DNA of 64,000 nt, from assembly GCA_036852015.1 (NCBI GenBank), contig JAANDG010000179.1:124001-188000 (forward strand), written 5' to 3'. This DNA is from Pelodera strongyloides. Lineage: Eukaryota > Nematoda > Chromadorea > Rhabditida > Rhabditidae. A program made the translations under genes and the position numbers. Shown in pieces: positions 33,854 to 48,800 of the stretch (positions are counted from its first letter, which is position 1; each line of letters begins with the position of its first letter). Below the pieces are notes generated by a model that saw nothing but the letters and a program-made list of their open reading frames with translations, ran no database searches and was not told where the DNA came from.

Positions 33854-36800
33854 CTACGTCCTCAGCCGTTTGACTTCTGGCTCTTCTGTACCCTCACGCC
33901 TCTCATCTTCACCTTCACCGGCTGATTTGACCAGAGTATGGAATTCGGCGGCATGCATCTAAAGCAGAAAATATAGTGCTTGAAGTTGTGTCTTATGAGA
34001 ACTAGATTGGACAACTGCATTCCTCATGTATTATATACAAATGTATGTAAGAATAGACCAAAGTTGCATTGTATACAATAATATAAAATACATGTTCTTC
34101 TTTTGCACGCTCCATTAGCGGGATGGATAGATGTATTTTCCTTGTACAGATGTTGTGAGCATTAATCCCAACCAGAATTGTCAACACAAAGGATATTATA
34201 TGTGTTTTATTCGTCAACGTTTCGACCGTAGGTCATCATCAGGACATTACCTCAAACTTGGGTAATTAAACCAAGTTTGAGGTAATGTCCTGATGATGAC
34301 CTACGGTCGCAACGTTGACGAATAAAACACATATAATATCCTTTGTGTTGTCAATTCTGGTTGGGATTAATGCTCACAACATCTGTACAAGGAAAATACA
34401 ATACATGGTGATAGTAGTGAGGGCAACACTCTACAAGAAAGCGAGGATGAGGACAGAAACTGATGCGATCACGAGGCACACGTAGAGTAGAGTAGTTTAT
34501 TGTAGCAGGCAAGACAATATCTATACGCTATTTCACCAGGTATATATAGTAATGCTATATATGCAAATACGTCTATAATAACGTTTCTAGACGTAAACAA
34601 TGACTAGTCGTAGACTAATGAATATAGCATAATGGAACAGTAAAATACTACGTTCCAAAGGTAGTGTTCCCAACACCTCCCCTATTAATTAAAAGAGTAT
34701 TTCTTATTGGACGGATCCATGACGAGCTTCTTCGGTGGGTCACAATTCCTCGTTGGTCGTCTGTACGTCGTTCCAGCATCGGTGTCCGCATCCGAATCGT
34801 CCCATCCTGTCGATATGTCACCAGTGACATCGACCTCAGTTGATGTAGATCCGTCGGCGGGTTGTGCGTCTTCTTGTTTCAAGTCGAAGTCTTCCCACAT
34901 CGTAGGCAGCACATCTTCGTTGTAACGTTTCCGCAGCTGGTTCATGTGTCGCTTCCAAGTCCGTCCATCGGTCGTAATTACTTCGTAGATTGTTCTTCCA
35001 ATCTTCCTCAGCACACGAGCAGGTATCCACGTCGGCTTTGCTGGATTCTTGTAATCACGAGCGTATACCAGGGCGTCTTCAGTCAATTCCTTGTTGCGAG
35101 CACCATGATGACGATTGAACTGTTCCTCCATCTTCGTTCTTCTTTCCTCGGGAAGATGGTTTTCTTCTTTTACACTTCTTCTAGACGTTCGAGATAGCGT
35201 AGTCAACAGAGTTCTCAACGGTCGGCCAATAAAGTTTTCTGCAGGCGATCGTTTTCCAGGTGAAGATGTGCACGGAGTCGACGGTAAGTTATCAGGAACT
35301 TCTGCAGCATCTCGGCTGTCGTTCCCTCTCCCTTCAATTTCTTGAGAGTCCTCTTGAACGTATCCACAAAACATTCAGCTTGTCCGTTTGATTGGGGGTG
35401 AAATGGTGGCGTTTTCACATGCTTGATCCCACTTCTCCGGCAGTATTCTTCAAACTCCTTCGATGTGAACTGCGAACCATTATCTGACACAAGTACTTCA
35501 GGGAAGCCAAATTGTGCAAATATCTTACCAACCTCTTTAATCGTAGCAGTGGCGGATGTCGTTGTCATCTCTCTTATTTCCGGCCACTTGGAGTAGGCAT
35601 CCACGACCACCAGGTACATACGTCCTTCCATTGGTCCAGCGAAATCAATGTGAATCCTCTCCATTGCACGAGTACAGTCGGGCCATGGTTTCAGTTCGTT
35701 CTTCAAGGGCATCTTCGCGGCACTTTGGCAAGGTACACAACTCTTGACCAAATTCTCGATGTCCTTGTCCATTCCTTGCCAGTAGACGTTGTTCCGCGCC
35801 AACATCTTCATCCGTGTTGCTCCAGGGTGTCCGTCGTGCAGCATCCTCAACACTCTTCCTTGCAGTGAGTGCGGTACCACAATCCTACGTCCCAGGAAAA
35901 GGCATCCCTCGAATATCGATAATTCCATTCTTCTACTGTGAAAGTTGTGCAGGGCAGATCCGGGTTTTCCTTGACACCATCTCCCAGTCTTCACAGATTC
36001 CACGATATTCGGTAACACATGGTCCTTTTCCATTGCAGCACGAATGTCCTTTTGCATAACTGGCAAAGTCCTGATCGCATCCAAATACACGGCGGCGACG
36101 TCGTCCTCAATCATTCCAATGACGATATCTTCTTCTGGCACGTGTTGCGTAGCAATCAGTCTTGATAATGCATCGGCCTGTCCAAAGCTGGTAGTTGATC
36201 GGTACTGGATCTTGAAATCGTAAGCCAGTAGCACAAGGGACCATCTTTGAAGGCGATTTGTTGAGTGAACCGATATACCTTTCCTGCTTCCAAACACGGC
36301 AAGCAGTGGCTTGTGATCAGTCAACAACATGAAGGGTCGTCCATATATGTAGCGGTGAAATTTCCTTACGGCATACACTAGGGCGAGTGCTTCCTTCTCA
36401 ATCTGTCCATAATTCTTCTCCGCAGGCGTGAGGGAGCGACTGCAATGCCATATTGCTTTTTCCATTCCATTCGGGTATCGGTGAGAGATGACTGCTCCAA
36501 TCCCGTAGTCGCTTGCGTCTGCTGCCACCACAATCTCCATCTTTGGATCGTAGTGCGTCAAGAGAAGATCCGATTGCAACACTTCTTTGATCTTCTCGAA
36601 GGCTTCTTTGCAATCCTTGGGCCAGACGAACTCGGTGTCCTTTTTCTTCAGCGCGTCCAATGGTGCACGAAATGAACACATGTCTGGTACAAAAGACGAA
36701 TAATAACTAACTAACCCAAGAAACGATTCAACCTGCTGCAGGTTCTTGGGTTCCGGCATATTCTTGATCGCGGCAATCTTCTCTGGGTCCGGTCGACGGC

Positions 36801-39800
36801 CGTCCTTGTCGATGACATGTCCCAGGAAACGGATCTGTCGCTGGGCGAAACTGCATTTCTCCAGTCGAACACGAAAACCATAATCGTTGATCCTCTCAAA
36901 TAGATTGCGGACATTCCTATTGTGCTCCTCCAATGATCCTCCGGTGACGATCACATCATCCAAATAGGCAGCACATCCTTCCAATCCTGCGATCATCGAA
37001 TCCATCACTTGTTGAAATATGCCGGGTGCAGATTTGACTCCAAAGGGTAGGCGATTGTACCGGAACAATCCCTTCTGCGTCGTAATCGTGACCAGCTCCT
37101 TTAAGACTCTTCAACTTCGATCTGCAGATAAGCATCAGCGAAGTCGATCTGCGTAAAATATTTACTTCCATTGAGTTGCGCGAAGATTTCCTCTGCTGTT
37201 GGTAACGGGTGGCGATGCAGTTCCAAAGCGTCGTTGAGTCCTGTCGAAAAGTCCGAGCACACCCTCACGGCTCCAGTCTTCTTCTTCACAGCGACGATTG
37301 GCGCGGCCCATCTTGAATACTCCACTGACGAGACGACTCCTTGCTCGACGAGCCTGTCGATCTCCTTCATTACCAGCGGTTCCACGGCAAACGGTATCTT
37401 TCTCTTCGCGGCGAAAATCGGTTGAGCATCCTTCTTCAGTACAAACCGGGCTTTCATCTTCGAACATCGTCCCAGCTCCTTCTTGAACACATCCGGAAAC
37501 TCCAGTCGAAGTCCTTCCGTTAATTCGGTAGTCTTCACTGTACAACACATTGTATCGAATGTTTCCTTGAACGGCGGCAGCTGGTCGATCCAATCGATTC
37601 CCAGTAGTTTAATATCCTCGGTCACATAGCAGCTTCCGTGACCACTGAATTCCTTGCACGCGAAATCTGTCCTCAGACGTCCCATCACGGCGATCGGTGT
37701 TCCATTGGCAGCTTTCAATTTTGTGTTCACACTCTCCAGCGTCGGCGATCCCAATGACCTCCATGTAGCTCGATCGATCAGTGTGACATCAGCTCCAGTG
37801 TCCAATTGCATCTCCACTCGTTGAGATCCAATATTGACTTCCACCATCTTCCGTGTCGCGGCAATAACGATGCTTTCGTCCTCCTCGATTTTCTTAGCGT
37901 AGGCAGGTCCTCCACGTTTGCCATCCCTACATTTCCTCTGGGTAGGCTGTTGGGCAGGTCTTCCACGTCCTACTTTTCTCTGGCAGTTGCTTGCATAGTG
38001 TCCAATCTCACCACAATTATAGCACGCTCCTCGAACCATAGGTTTCTCCGGAATTGCTTCCTTGCTAGGGTTGCTTTTCCAGTTCCTCCTCCTTTGGTTC
38101 AGAACCTTATTCACTTCACTTACTTGTTCGTCTCCTCCTATCCGGGCTGCATCCTTGATCAAAGTCTGCATCGAATCACAATCGACCAACAGATCCTCCA
38201 ACTGGCACGTTTCCGTCACTTCCAGCTTTCGCAGCAAACGTTTCCTTAGTTCACTGTCTTCAGGTTGTTGCAGTCCACCAACGAACAGTAGTGTCTTGAA
38301 GTCTTGCTCCTTCATGTCCTTGAGTAGAGCGGCTTCACACATGCGGTTGACACTTGAGGCGTACTCTCGGTACGACTCTCCTGGTTGTCTTGTCGTCCTT
38401 AGCGCGTTATACCTCCTTCTGAAGATCGTAGACTTCTCCCCGAACAGCTTCTCCAATTCCTGGGACAGCTCCTTGATCGGTAAATCCTTGATCCTCTTCG
38501 GCGCGACGACGTTGCTCAGCCTGGCGTATGCACGGTCGTTCAGCTTGGATATCAGCAACCTGGCTTGTTCGGCTTCCGACAAACCACCTCCTTCCGCAGT
38601 GACGATGTCCTCGAAACGTTGGAACCACTTGGTGAAAGTGACTCCTCCATCAGCATCGTACTCGAAAATCGTGATCCTGTCACCCAACATCGACGCCAGC
38701 GGTGCTCCTCCTGACGATGCGGCTCCGCTCCGCTGTTCCAGCAACTTCAGCAACCTTTCTTCTCTATTATTTGCGTCCTCATCTCGCTTCCGTGAGTCTT
38801 CATCACGCTTCCTGGAGTCCTCCAGCAGCTCCTTGATCAGCTTCTGTTGCTCCTTGAACAACTTCTGCTGCTCCTCCAACGCAGTCTTCTCGGCTCCTGG
38901 GGACATCCTGTATTCGAAAACCACCGAAAACCGAACTGCAAATTTTCGAAAATGCGCAAATCCGAGCGCAGTAAACTGCTAGCTCAAGGATATTTTCGAA
39001 AATAAGCGCCGATCCTCCGGAGTTTCGAAAGTCGAATCCTTGAACGCCAATTGATGCGACCACGAGGCACACGTAGAGTAGAGTAGTTTATTGTAGCAGG
39101 CAAGACAATATCTATACGCTATTTCACCAGGTATATATAGTAATGCTATATATGCAAATACGTCTATAATAACGTTTCTAGACGTAAACAATGACTAGTC
39201 GTAGACTAATGAATATAGCATAATGGAACAGTAAAATACTACGTTCCAAAGGTAGTGTTCCCAACAGAAACAACTAATTACAGCCTACCTCTCGGACGCT
39301 TCTCCTTTGTGCTTCGTCCAGGTCTTGGAAACGCTGCACTACCAAATTGCCATGCTCATCCTCCACCAAAACCTGAAATCTTGTACTTTGTAGACCCAAG
39401 TGCAGAGTGTAAACATTCGTACTACTGTAGGAGATGATGACCAAGATAATTATTCCTAGAAAGCTGTTAAAAGAGGTACAACACTCGGTCTACGAAACGT
39501 ACTCTGGAAAGAAACTGCACCCCCCATGTATCATAGGCAAAAATCTGCAAGAATAAACAAGCAATTTGCATGCAATGCATGGGAATACAGTTGTACAGTA
39601 TGTTTCAGGGACACAGTCATCGAGCACGCATTTAACTTTAGCATTCGATGTATAGAAAACATACCTCGCCTTCCCTCAACGTGACAAAGTGCTCCTCCGA
39701 TTCTTCGCCTTCTTCGTCCAACAGTTCATCGTCCAAGTGATCAGTATCACTCGGCTCTGGTCTTGATTTCGAGTTATCGTCAATCATTGCTTAAATATTA

Positions 39801-42800
39801 AAAATAGTTAGTATACGTATAATTAGAGGATTCTATGTTCTGTTGCTGCCTGCTCCCTCCGTATTTCGGACGCGGACCCTGCCCTGTTCTATATTCTACA
39901 ATTCTACAAAAAAAACGAGGAAGAACGACTCTTTCAGACACATGTTGAACAGATGAACTAGCACGCTTACTCACAGGTTTCGACAGACTGAAATACCTTT
40001 GACAAACAAACTTACGGGGCTTATCTTCGACAGCAGAAGTAGCAGCTAGTAGCTCCTTTTCATTCTAAAAACCAATATGGTAATGTTTGTGTGGGTCAGA
40101 CGGCGATAATCAAATCTCTCTCGCTCTATTTTTTTATAAGGGTGTGTTTCTTGCTTAGAAAAGTACCTGTAACTAAAGCGACAGAATAATCAAATAAGCA
40201 TCAACCAAAGTAAAGACGTCAAGTCGTTCACCGGAGATTAAAGGGATAGGTTCACCTCGAATTGCACCTTTTTTTATAATTTATGTTGATAGTACGACCT
40301 ATGAAGGTCAAAATGCGAAAATTGCAGTAAATTTCCTTTGCTCCCCGTAGTAGGAGAGCTTGCTCAAAAAAAGCTAAACTACCTCGAATCTATAAATCAA
40401 TTGGGGTACCGCAGCCATGGTATGTGGGAAATAGCGCAGGAGGGCTGGAGGTGCAGATATTGTTGTGATAGACAGAGGATGATAAAACGGCCTGTATTTT
40501 CTAGCGTCTCCAGCCCGGCTGCGCTATTTCCCACATACCATGGCTGCGGTACTCCAATTGTTTTATAGATTCGAGGTAGTTTAGCTTTTTTTGAGCAAGC
40601 TCTCCTACTACGGGGAGCAAAGGAAATTTACTGCAATTTTCGCATTTTGACCGTCATAGGTCATACTATCAACATAAATTATAAAAAAAGGTGCAATTCG
40701 AGGTGAACCTATGCCTTTAAGTAAAAGTTGACTTGTACTGTCATTCACTAAACAGTCAATGTAAAACATACCATGTTTGCAAGTTCCAACTCCATATCCG
40801 GAAAATCGGTCGCTTTCCTTCCAAGGTATTTCTCGTAAAGCTCACCCAGTTTTGTCTTGTAGCAATATCGACCGCGCAATTCTCGCATCTCCTAAACACG
40901 GATCAAATGCTCCTTTCTTCTTAAGATTATGTGCTCAACCTCGACATAAAACAACACTCTAGGAAATCACAAATCGCCCAAGCCACACTCAACGGCTTCT
41001 TATGGGAACATAAACGCCGTAGTCGTTACAATCGGAGCTGTTAAATTACCTCGGGAAAATGTGTTTTGCATACAACTAGTTGTTGACCGGACCGCACAAA
41101 CTGGACAAGACGCAATCGCACATCTGGAGGTGCACTCGAGTACCTAAAGAAATGCGATCTACACTTTCTACAGTGTGTGGAACAAGTTGGACGTGTTCTA
41201 AATTAATCATGGTGGACGTGTACTGCGCATACGAGTAGTGATCACCAACACCATTTTTTCAAAGGGCTCGTGCTTTAGCAGTACCATAGCAAATAACAGG
41301 AATCTGGAATACACTACACACTAGGTCCGCAGTTAAAGGGATCGGCTCAACTTAAATTGTGTCTATTTTTTTTTTGTTTATTTTTTTTCTATAAGGGATA
41401 ATAAAAATTTGCAATACAAAAAGTAGTGTTCTATTTCAATACTCACGGAGATATTAGGTGATAAAGGGGTGGATTGATCGGTCCAAAATGGCAAAGGGTA
41501 ATTGTCCTGCCTTGTTTGTATAGAGACAATTACCCTTTGCCATTTTGGACCGATCAATCCACCACTTCATCACCTAATATCTCCGTGAGTATTGAAATAG
41601 AACACTACTTTCTGTATTCCAAATTTTTATTATCCCTTATAGAAAATAAAGAAACAAAAAAAAACAGACACACCCTTTAACAGACCTTACGTAATCACAC
41701 AATATACAGTTTCATAATCACTCCTGTAAACTAAGAAAGGAAACAACCTACTCAAAGACTAATTGCATAGCAGGAAAATAGGTAGGCATCCTTCTCAGGT
41801 AAGGCCTCGGTACCAGCTTCATACACATGGCACACGTGGTCAGTTGTTTGTTGTAATCCTAAAAAGAAAGTTTGTTGTAATCCTAAAAAGAAACAACAGT
41901 AACCGGAGGAATAGTCGGTCATTAAACGGTTTACATCGACAAAACATTTCATTTGTGACCGACAACCGACCATTTGACAACCATTCGGTGACATTTTTCG
42001 AACTAGCCACAAAGTGGTCAACAAGTGGTTGCCAATGGGTTCCACATCAAAGTAAAGGACGAAAGGACCTAGACGGCTTCAACTCACCAATCGTTTCCTC
42101 TTCCGTAACTTGATTGCTTCCAGGTCGGGCCCTTCAATGTGGAGAAGTCTGTTCGGTCGTGGCGGCTAAACGAAATTAAATTACTAAACATCAAACACAG
42201 TGGCCAACAAAAGCTGACGTACTGCTCATTCATCAGTGCTTTGCGTGGTTTCCGTACATTTACATTGGATAACTGCATTCCCCTATATGTAAGTGCGAAT
42301 TGCGAATGGGCCGCCGAATTGCAGAATAGACCAATTTGCATGCAAAAGTTGTCCAGCACGTGTTTCACAAACGCCCTGCCATACCGCTTTAAAGTACGCT
42401 GAAATAAATTACCACTTCATAATGATCGGCGCAGATTAGGCACAATTCATTGTTTGCCACTTTTGTCCGAATGTGTTCCTGTTTTTCTCGGAGGACAAAG
42501 TTCTGAAATGTTGACCATATCATATTGACCAGCTACATCGGGCAATTTGAAATTGCATATACTATTAATCAAGTTACAGATACAATTACAATTACCTACA
42601 TAGGAAATGGGTGAACCAAACTGGTGACGGTTCACTGGTTTTTTCGTGGGCACCAGTTGGTGACCAATTCGTGAAAACCGTCACCAGATAGATAGCCACC
42701 AAATGGTCACGAAAAAGTCACAGGATGATTTTTCCGGTAAAAAAAAACATTTTGTGATGGGCCAACGACGGTTTTTTCAGTGGTTTCGGCTATTAGTTAG

Positions 42801-45800
42801 TTTTCCTGTGTATATACACTATTAATTATAATAGCACTCTCCTTACATTATGCATTACAAAGCACACAGTAACCGCGCTACTGAAATAAATCGTCTAACA
42901 CGGAAAAAGTTAATAACATACGTCTTGCAGTATTTTCTGCAGATGTGCGTTATCCTTGCTCGGTTGACAAAACAGATTGGCCTTCCCCGTGGCTCCACAT
43001 ATCTGAAGAATATATGTTTAATGAAAAAAAATGTAACAAAAGTAAAAGGTTAAAGTGTCTGGAACTACCCTACAGAAAATGTAATTGGAGCAAAAAATCG
43101 ATGCCCACAAGTCATAAAGACGATACAGGTAATTTACGAACCTCGCAACTCAAATTGTCACGTCCATTGGGGAAAACAGCCAACTCGATGTGCCGCATCC
43201 TCTCATTTTGCAAGTCCTGCAAAAAGGAAACAAAATCCACATATTCTCACTAATAGTAAACTATCAAACAACGAGCAAGCGATGCAAAATCTAAATCTAA
43301 ATATAATGAATAAATAAACCAACGGGTGGAAAATGCGTGTAGCAGACAGGGATACTTTGACCAGCCGCCGCTTTACGGTTGATTTCATATCTCACTTGGG
43401 GGTCAACCTAAAAAGTGAGTTGTAAACGTCACCGGAAGGGATGATAAGTACTAAGTACATTGTAAGTAAAGGTGAATAGAGAGAGAGAGAGAGAGATGGG
43501 GTAACATTGATCACAATAAACAGCGCTAACGGTTAAGGTACATGTGTTACGAGGCATTTAGCTTTCAAAAAATGCAACCAATCTGATTGTTATCTGTACG
43601 TCACATTACGGTTAACCTCACAATTATGCCAGAACACAAAAAGAGGTAAAAAAAAATATCCTACCTCAAAATCAATAAATTTCCACATTTTGTTGCGTTT
43701 TTCTTCCTTGGCACTGACCTAAATTAATAGCTAAACTACGGTTGTATGATGAAATACACGTTAAGGATGATATTCGAACTCACGCTGCGAAAGAACAAAG
43801 GATTAACAGTCCACCGCATTGCCCTCTGGGCCTACCCTGCCTCAATAAAACTAACCGATTGTAGATCCACATTCACACGTTTTTGTCCACATAGTTGACA
43901 ACGGTGGTAGCTGAAACATAACATTCTGTAAATATCTACAGGTTCACTTTGCTGGAAGAAGTTAGAAGTTTAAAAAAAATTGAGATCGCATCGCATCATG
44001 AAAAGCCTACCGGACCGCGTATTTCTTCTGTAGATATGGCTCATTTCTATCATCATAATCATATCGCTGGGAATGTGAGGACGAACCAGGGATTGGGGTC
44101 TGCGATCCTAATAAATTGATAATAAAGTCGAGGAACGCTCCACCAATCCCGACATAACCTAAGCCCGCCAGCGAGCTAACTCCTCCGATAATGACACATT
44201 AATACACCCGAGATACCAAAGGTGCATCATGAACAGAAGGAAAATATGCTAATTTCGAGTACAACCTCCGAAAGCTAGGTTTATGCTCTGAGCTGATTCC
44301 TTTTTATCATAAAATTTAGAAAACAATTGCTAGATAAAATCATGATGGAGTAGCCATTATGAAAAGTATGCAAACCTTCTGCACTGTCCCAAGGAACATC
44401 TTTATGTAAACCATCGTCGTCGTCAGAGTCCTAAAGAACAGAAAAAAACTTCGTGAAAACTCGTGAGAACAGAAGGATTTATCATGGCGATGGCTCTGCT
44501 CATCCTACACAATACAAGATGCGCGCAAAGTCCACTGCGGCGGTCAAGATAATACACACACCTCGGTCATTCTGTTGTGCTAATTACAGATTTCAAGCAG
44601 GGCATAAAACTCGTCGGGAAAAGCTCAAAACCACCATCCAAATATATGCAGTGTTTCCGAAACTTGTATATCTTTATGATACGCTTCTGATTTTCACCAT
44701 ATATAATATTCTAATCCCGACGGTGGTATGGCTAACAGCTCAAGACCACCGTCTAAATTTATGCAATATGCTAATTCGGATGGTGGTTTCGTCGGTCAAA
44801 GCGTCAACGAGTTTATGCCATGATTTCAAGTCGTAAATAACTTCCCCAGAAAGGATACTACAGTACATTACTAATTACGACATAATTACAAGACAATTAA
44901 TGCATTCCACTCAGAAGACACACACACTCTCTCTCTCTCTCTCAAAGACCGTACCTCAATGTTGAGCAGCTCATCTCCTCTCTTATCTGCCGACATCCTG
45001 CCCTTTGCTTCGTCTTCGTCCCCTTGTTCATCCACCAATTCCTCTTCCACGACGTCTGATTCCTCAATTTCCTCAATAACTTCTTCGATTGGCGGCCCTT
45101 CCTCACTAATTCGAGCATCCAACTGCGGAGCCACATGCGACTTGGAGGCATCCATCGATGCGGACCGATGGTGCGAATCCAACTTTTCCACTTGCACTTG
45201 CACTTGACTCTCTTTCTCGTTCTTGACCTAAAACATATTTTCTCAGAATAGACATACAAGAGAGCGCAGAGGTTATAATCTACATAGACGTTTTTATTTT
45301 AACAGGAAACAAATACATAAACAATCATCCAAATATTAATCGAGCTCACCATTGTATTGCATAAAGTGCCAACCTCATAAAATCACTTGAGGATTATCAT
45401 GTCAGTTCGCAGTAAAGTCACATAAAATACCCACCAGCTTCTCTTCATTGTGCAAAAACAATTCCACTTGTTCCCCTCTATAGCGTTGTGCGGGTTCACG
45501 CCTATTGTTACGATGCATATCTGAAAAAAGTGAGCAAATAATGATACGAGGAGCTCCAGCTAATGTAAAAGATTACGTTCATGACCAGATACCCAACAAC
45601 AGCTAGGAGCTATAAGAATAAGCATAAACTTGAATACCCTACATTCATCACATATACTATCGTGAGTGAGTGAGTTTGAGAATACACACAAACATAAACT
45701 AAGGTCCCCATTGTGCATGTTCGTTTCAAAAGAGAAATAAACACTTACCCATTTGTGCTTCATCATGACGCATCTCTTCTTCTTCTCCCGGATCACCGCT

Positions 45801-48800
45801 GGGATGCATATCAACAACAACACCGTCAGAATCCTCATGTCCAACCACGCCTAAAATAAATACAGTAAACTATTATGAATTGTTGAACGTATTTTCCTCA
45901 AAGGTTGTATTTTGCAATTGTTTCAAGTTTCAACTTAAAATTCTAAATAAAACTTCTTATTAACACCAACTAACAAAAATAGCGCCGCGTAATAAAATGT
46001 CTACAGACAGATTACAACAGCCAAATAACAATAGATCAGATCACTGAAGACGACACACGGTACAGTACATTAACAATAACCGAAAAATACTTGCCCTGCT
46101 CATAAACGTTTCCATCGGCATCGATATGGTGTGTTACGAAACTCTCGTAATCTCCGTCCAAAACAACACACCTGAACCATGTGCAAACAATAAAAACTGA
46201 TATCTAAAAATGGCGTGAACGGATCGGGAATGCAACGGAATGTCGGTAGGGGCGTAGGGGCACTGTTATTGTCCTCTACACACAGCAAAGAACACTAGCC
46301 GACAGCCGTAAACCATTGGAAATCCGAATTGAAGGAAATATTATAAAAAAATGCAGTTATTGCCCTGAAGGACGGTCGACTGTCCCAGCTAATCCTTTCA
46401 ACCTTTAAAACTTTTATTATATACGGACAAGAGTACTAGGGAAAAATGAAAGTATGAAATGGCGCTCACTCAGTGTCCCTTCCGTCGATGTGCTGATAAA
46501 CGTCCTCTGACAGGATCACTTCTTCCTCCACTTCCTGATCGCCGTCTGCGATAACGATCTCACCGTGCGAGTCATGCATCTAGAAAAACACGGCTGTTTT
46601 AGAGGGATATGGCACGCTGTTCGTGTATTGTACTAAATTGTGGCATCCCATCAGAATTTGCAAACATCCGGAAAATCACGTTAAAGCGGTATTCGATATG
46701 ATGATGAAATTTGTCATTTGTGAAATGTACACTGACAACGGAATACCCATGCAATATGTCTTATGTGGTTCGTTCAAACACATATGTCCAATTATAAACA
46801 AGACAAGATAGAACTAAACAGAATAGACTGAACTATACCTCAGACGTCGAAGGTTGTCCATATACGATTCCGTCTGATTCGACTGTTTCTATATTTGTAG
46901 TGGCAATCAGAGGTGCTGAAGATGGCAGGGCCTTCTAAAAAGAAAGTTGAGGGAAATAAACACACTTCAACAACTACGACTACGCCATCCTCATGGGGTC
47001 TCGATGTATGGCAACAATTGCCCATTTTTGCTTCCAAGTATGGCAAAAATTACCGTAGATTGGCACTAAACGAGCACATCTACAGACCAAAAAATGGTCC
47101 CGGGGCAGGTAGCCACAGGACTATTTTTTTCGAGCGTGCATACGTTGTGCATTTTCGCCTCGTCTAGTATTATCAGATGGTGCATTTTCTAACTTTCAAA
47201 GGTGTATGCAAAATCGTACACGAGATGCACATTTGATACTTGGAAGCAAAATGCGCTGTTTTTGCCATACATCGAGACCCCATCAGTACTTGCCCGGTAC
47301 ACGCGTGAAACAGTACATACTGTACACAGTACGGGTATCTTTCTCTTTACAGACGACGAACGTTACTAACACCCCAACCGAAGCTTGAAAATCCAAATAA
47401 CAAAGAAAGAAAGAACAGGATCGCCCGCGGATACTGTAGATTGGTAGACTCACTTCATAATAAGTTCCAAATAGTTGATTCTTCAAATCCTCCGCAACTG
47501 CTTCAGCGTTTGTCAAAAAGAATTCGTTCTACAAAAAAAAATAGATTTAAAATCTATCCCGAAAAATTATATGACTACATGTACTATTGGCAATATGGCA
47601 ATTGGCGCCATGATCTAAGACTCTGTCTGTCAACCGCGGAGGAAAAGGAAACCTTCAAACTTAGCAGAACAACTGAGAAAACAAACTCACAGCTCTCAGC
47701 AAATTCCCTGCCCAATTCCGAACCATGAGCTTGCCAAAGAACAAATCACAAAATAGCTAAAATGTTACATTGAAAGGCGATAGGACACTCATATTCTTTA
47801 CGATACTATATCCATGGTTCTCGGCTACAGACTACAGAATACGACCTAATATATACATGTACACACACCCACACGCCTCCTAATGCGACGGTTATTAGAC
47901 GCGGTTTTGGATCGTTAAGTTACGCCACAACTAAGAGCATTTCCAGTACCGATGCACTGACACTAATTGACAGGCTGACGACACTAATCGATTCTATACT
48001 ACAGTCAAGCAAAATAGTCAATACTAATTCTAACTCACAAAATACTAACCAGTCTATTGATGGGCAGTCTCATGTCCAGTGGGTCCAGGTGCAGTGCATT
48101 ATAATCCATGGACAGAACTACTTCCGGATCGAAGTGAATACCACACAAGTATCCGTCGGAGCGGGTAACCATCTGTTCACTACAAGAAGTCTCCGATAGC
48201 ACACATAATATATAACTATAATCATACAAAATAGAATAGCTAGGAGGCTAGGCTAGGAATACATTACGGTACATAAAGGTGCATCCGAGAGAGATGCCGA
48301 GACAGCCGAGATCATAAGAGAGCGCTTGCTTCCAACTCCAATTTATTTTCGGTATTCGGACCAACAAAACATAACTACGTACAGGACGGGAAAGTACCCT
48401 TTCGTTCAAGTTTTTTTTTCAGAAAATAACTTATATGTAAAAAACATACACCCATGCTTTGCTGGTGAGCGCCAGATTGTTGATCCACTTGTTCCTCAAT
48501 GGTCCCACGAAAGGGAGAGGGAAGCGAGGTCCTCGACGCACAGAACTGCACGCACAGCATACGAAACTGTAAATGACTAAGTTAGATGGAATGAAGATTT
48601 CTGCCTTGAGCATACAAGACGCGCAACGAAGTGCTGAGAAAGACAGCTTCTAACATAAAAAAATCTCATTGACATTCGCACTGATGTGTCCATCTCCACC
48701 TGTACCCCTGTTCGTACCTTTTCTCTCCACGGACTCCGCCTTTTCGAAGCACAATTATGTTGGCATCGCTACGATCAGTCTGCAAAAATGACACCCTAAT

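Larger units (their letters stand above)
34461..39266 (-). mobile_element. Ty3/Gypsy-type LTR retrotransposon, recent insertion
   Basis: Two 215-base LTRs (34461-34675 and 39052-39266) begin TGATGCG and end CCCAACA on the plus strand. They differ at one base (position 9, T against C). A 5-base target duplication GAAAC lies at 34456-34460 and 39267-39271. The coding strand is minus, so the 5' LTR is the right-hand one. The order gag, protease, RT, RNase H, integrase is that of Ty3/Gypsy elements; no env was seen. It sits in the last intron of the zinc-finger gene, in the same orientation as that gene. Confidence 0.97.

Noticed and set aside
38062..38982. A 306-codon plus-strand open frame
   Set aside because: It is the antisense shadow of the Gypsy gag region, which has a zinc knuckle and protease motifs on the minus strand.
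34685..39266. An envelope gene that would make the Gypsy element an infectious-type retrovirus
   Set aside because: No signal peptide, furin-like site or membrane anchor is visible between the integrase and the 3' LTR; the integrase tail runs almost to the LTR.
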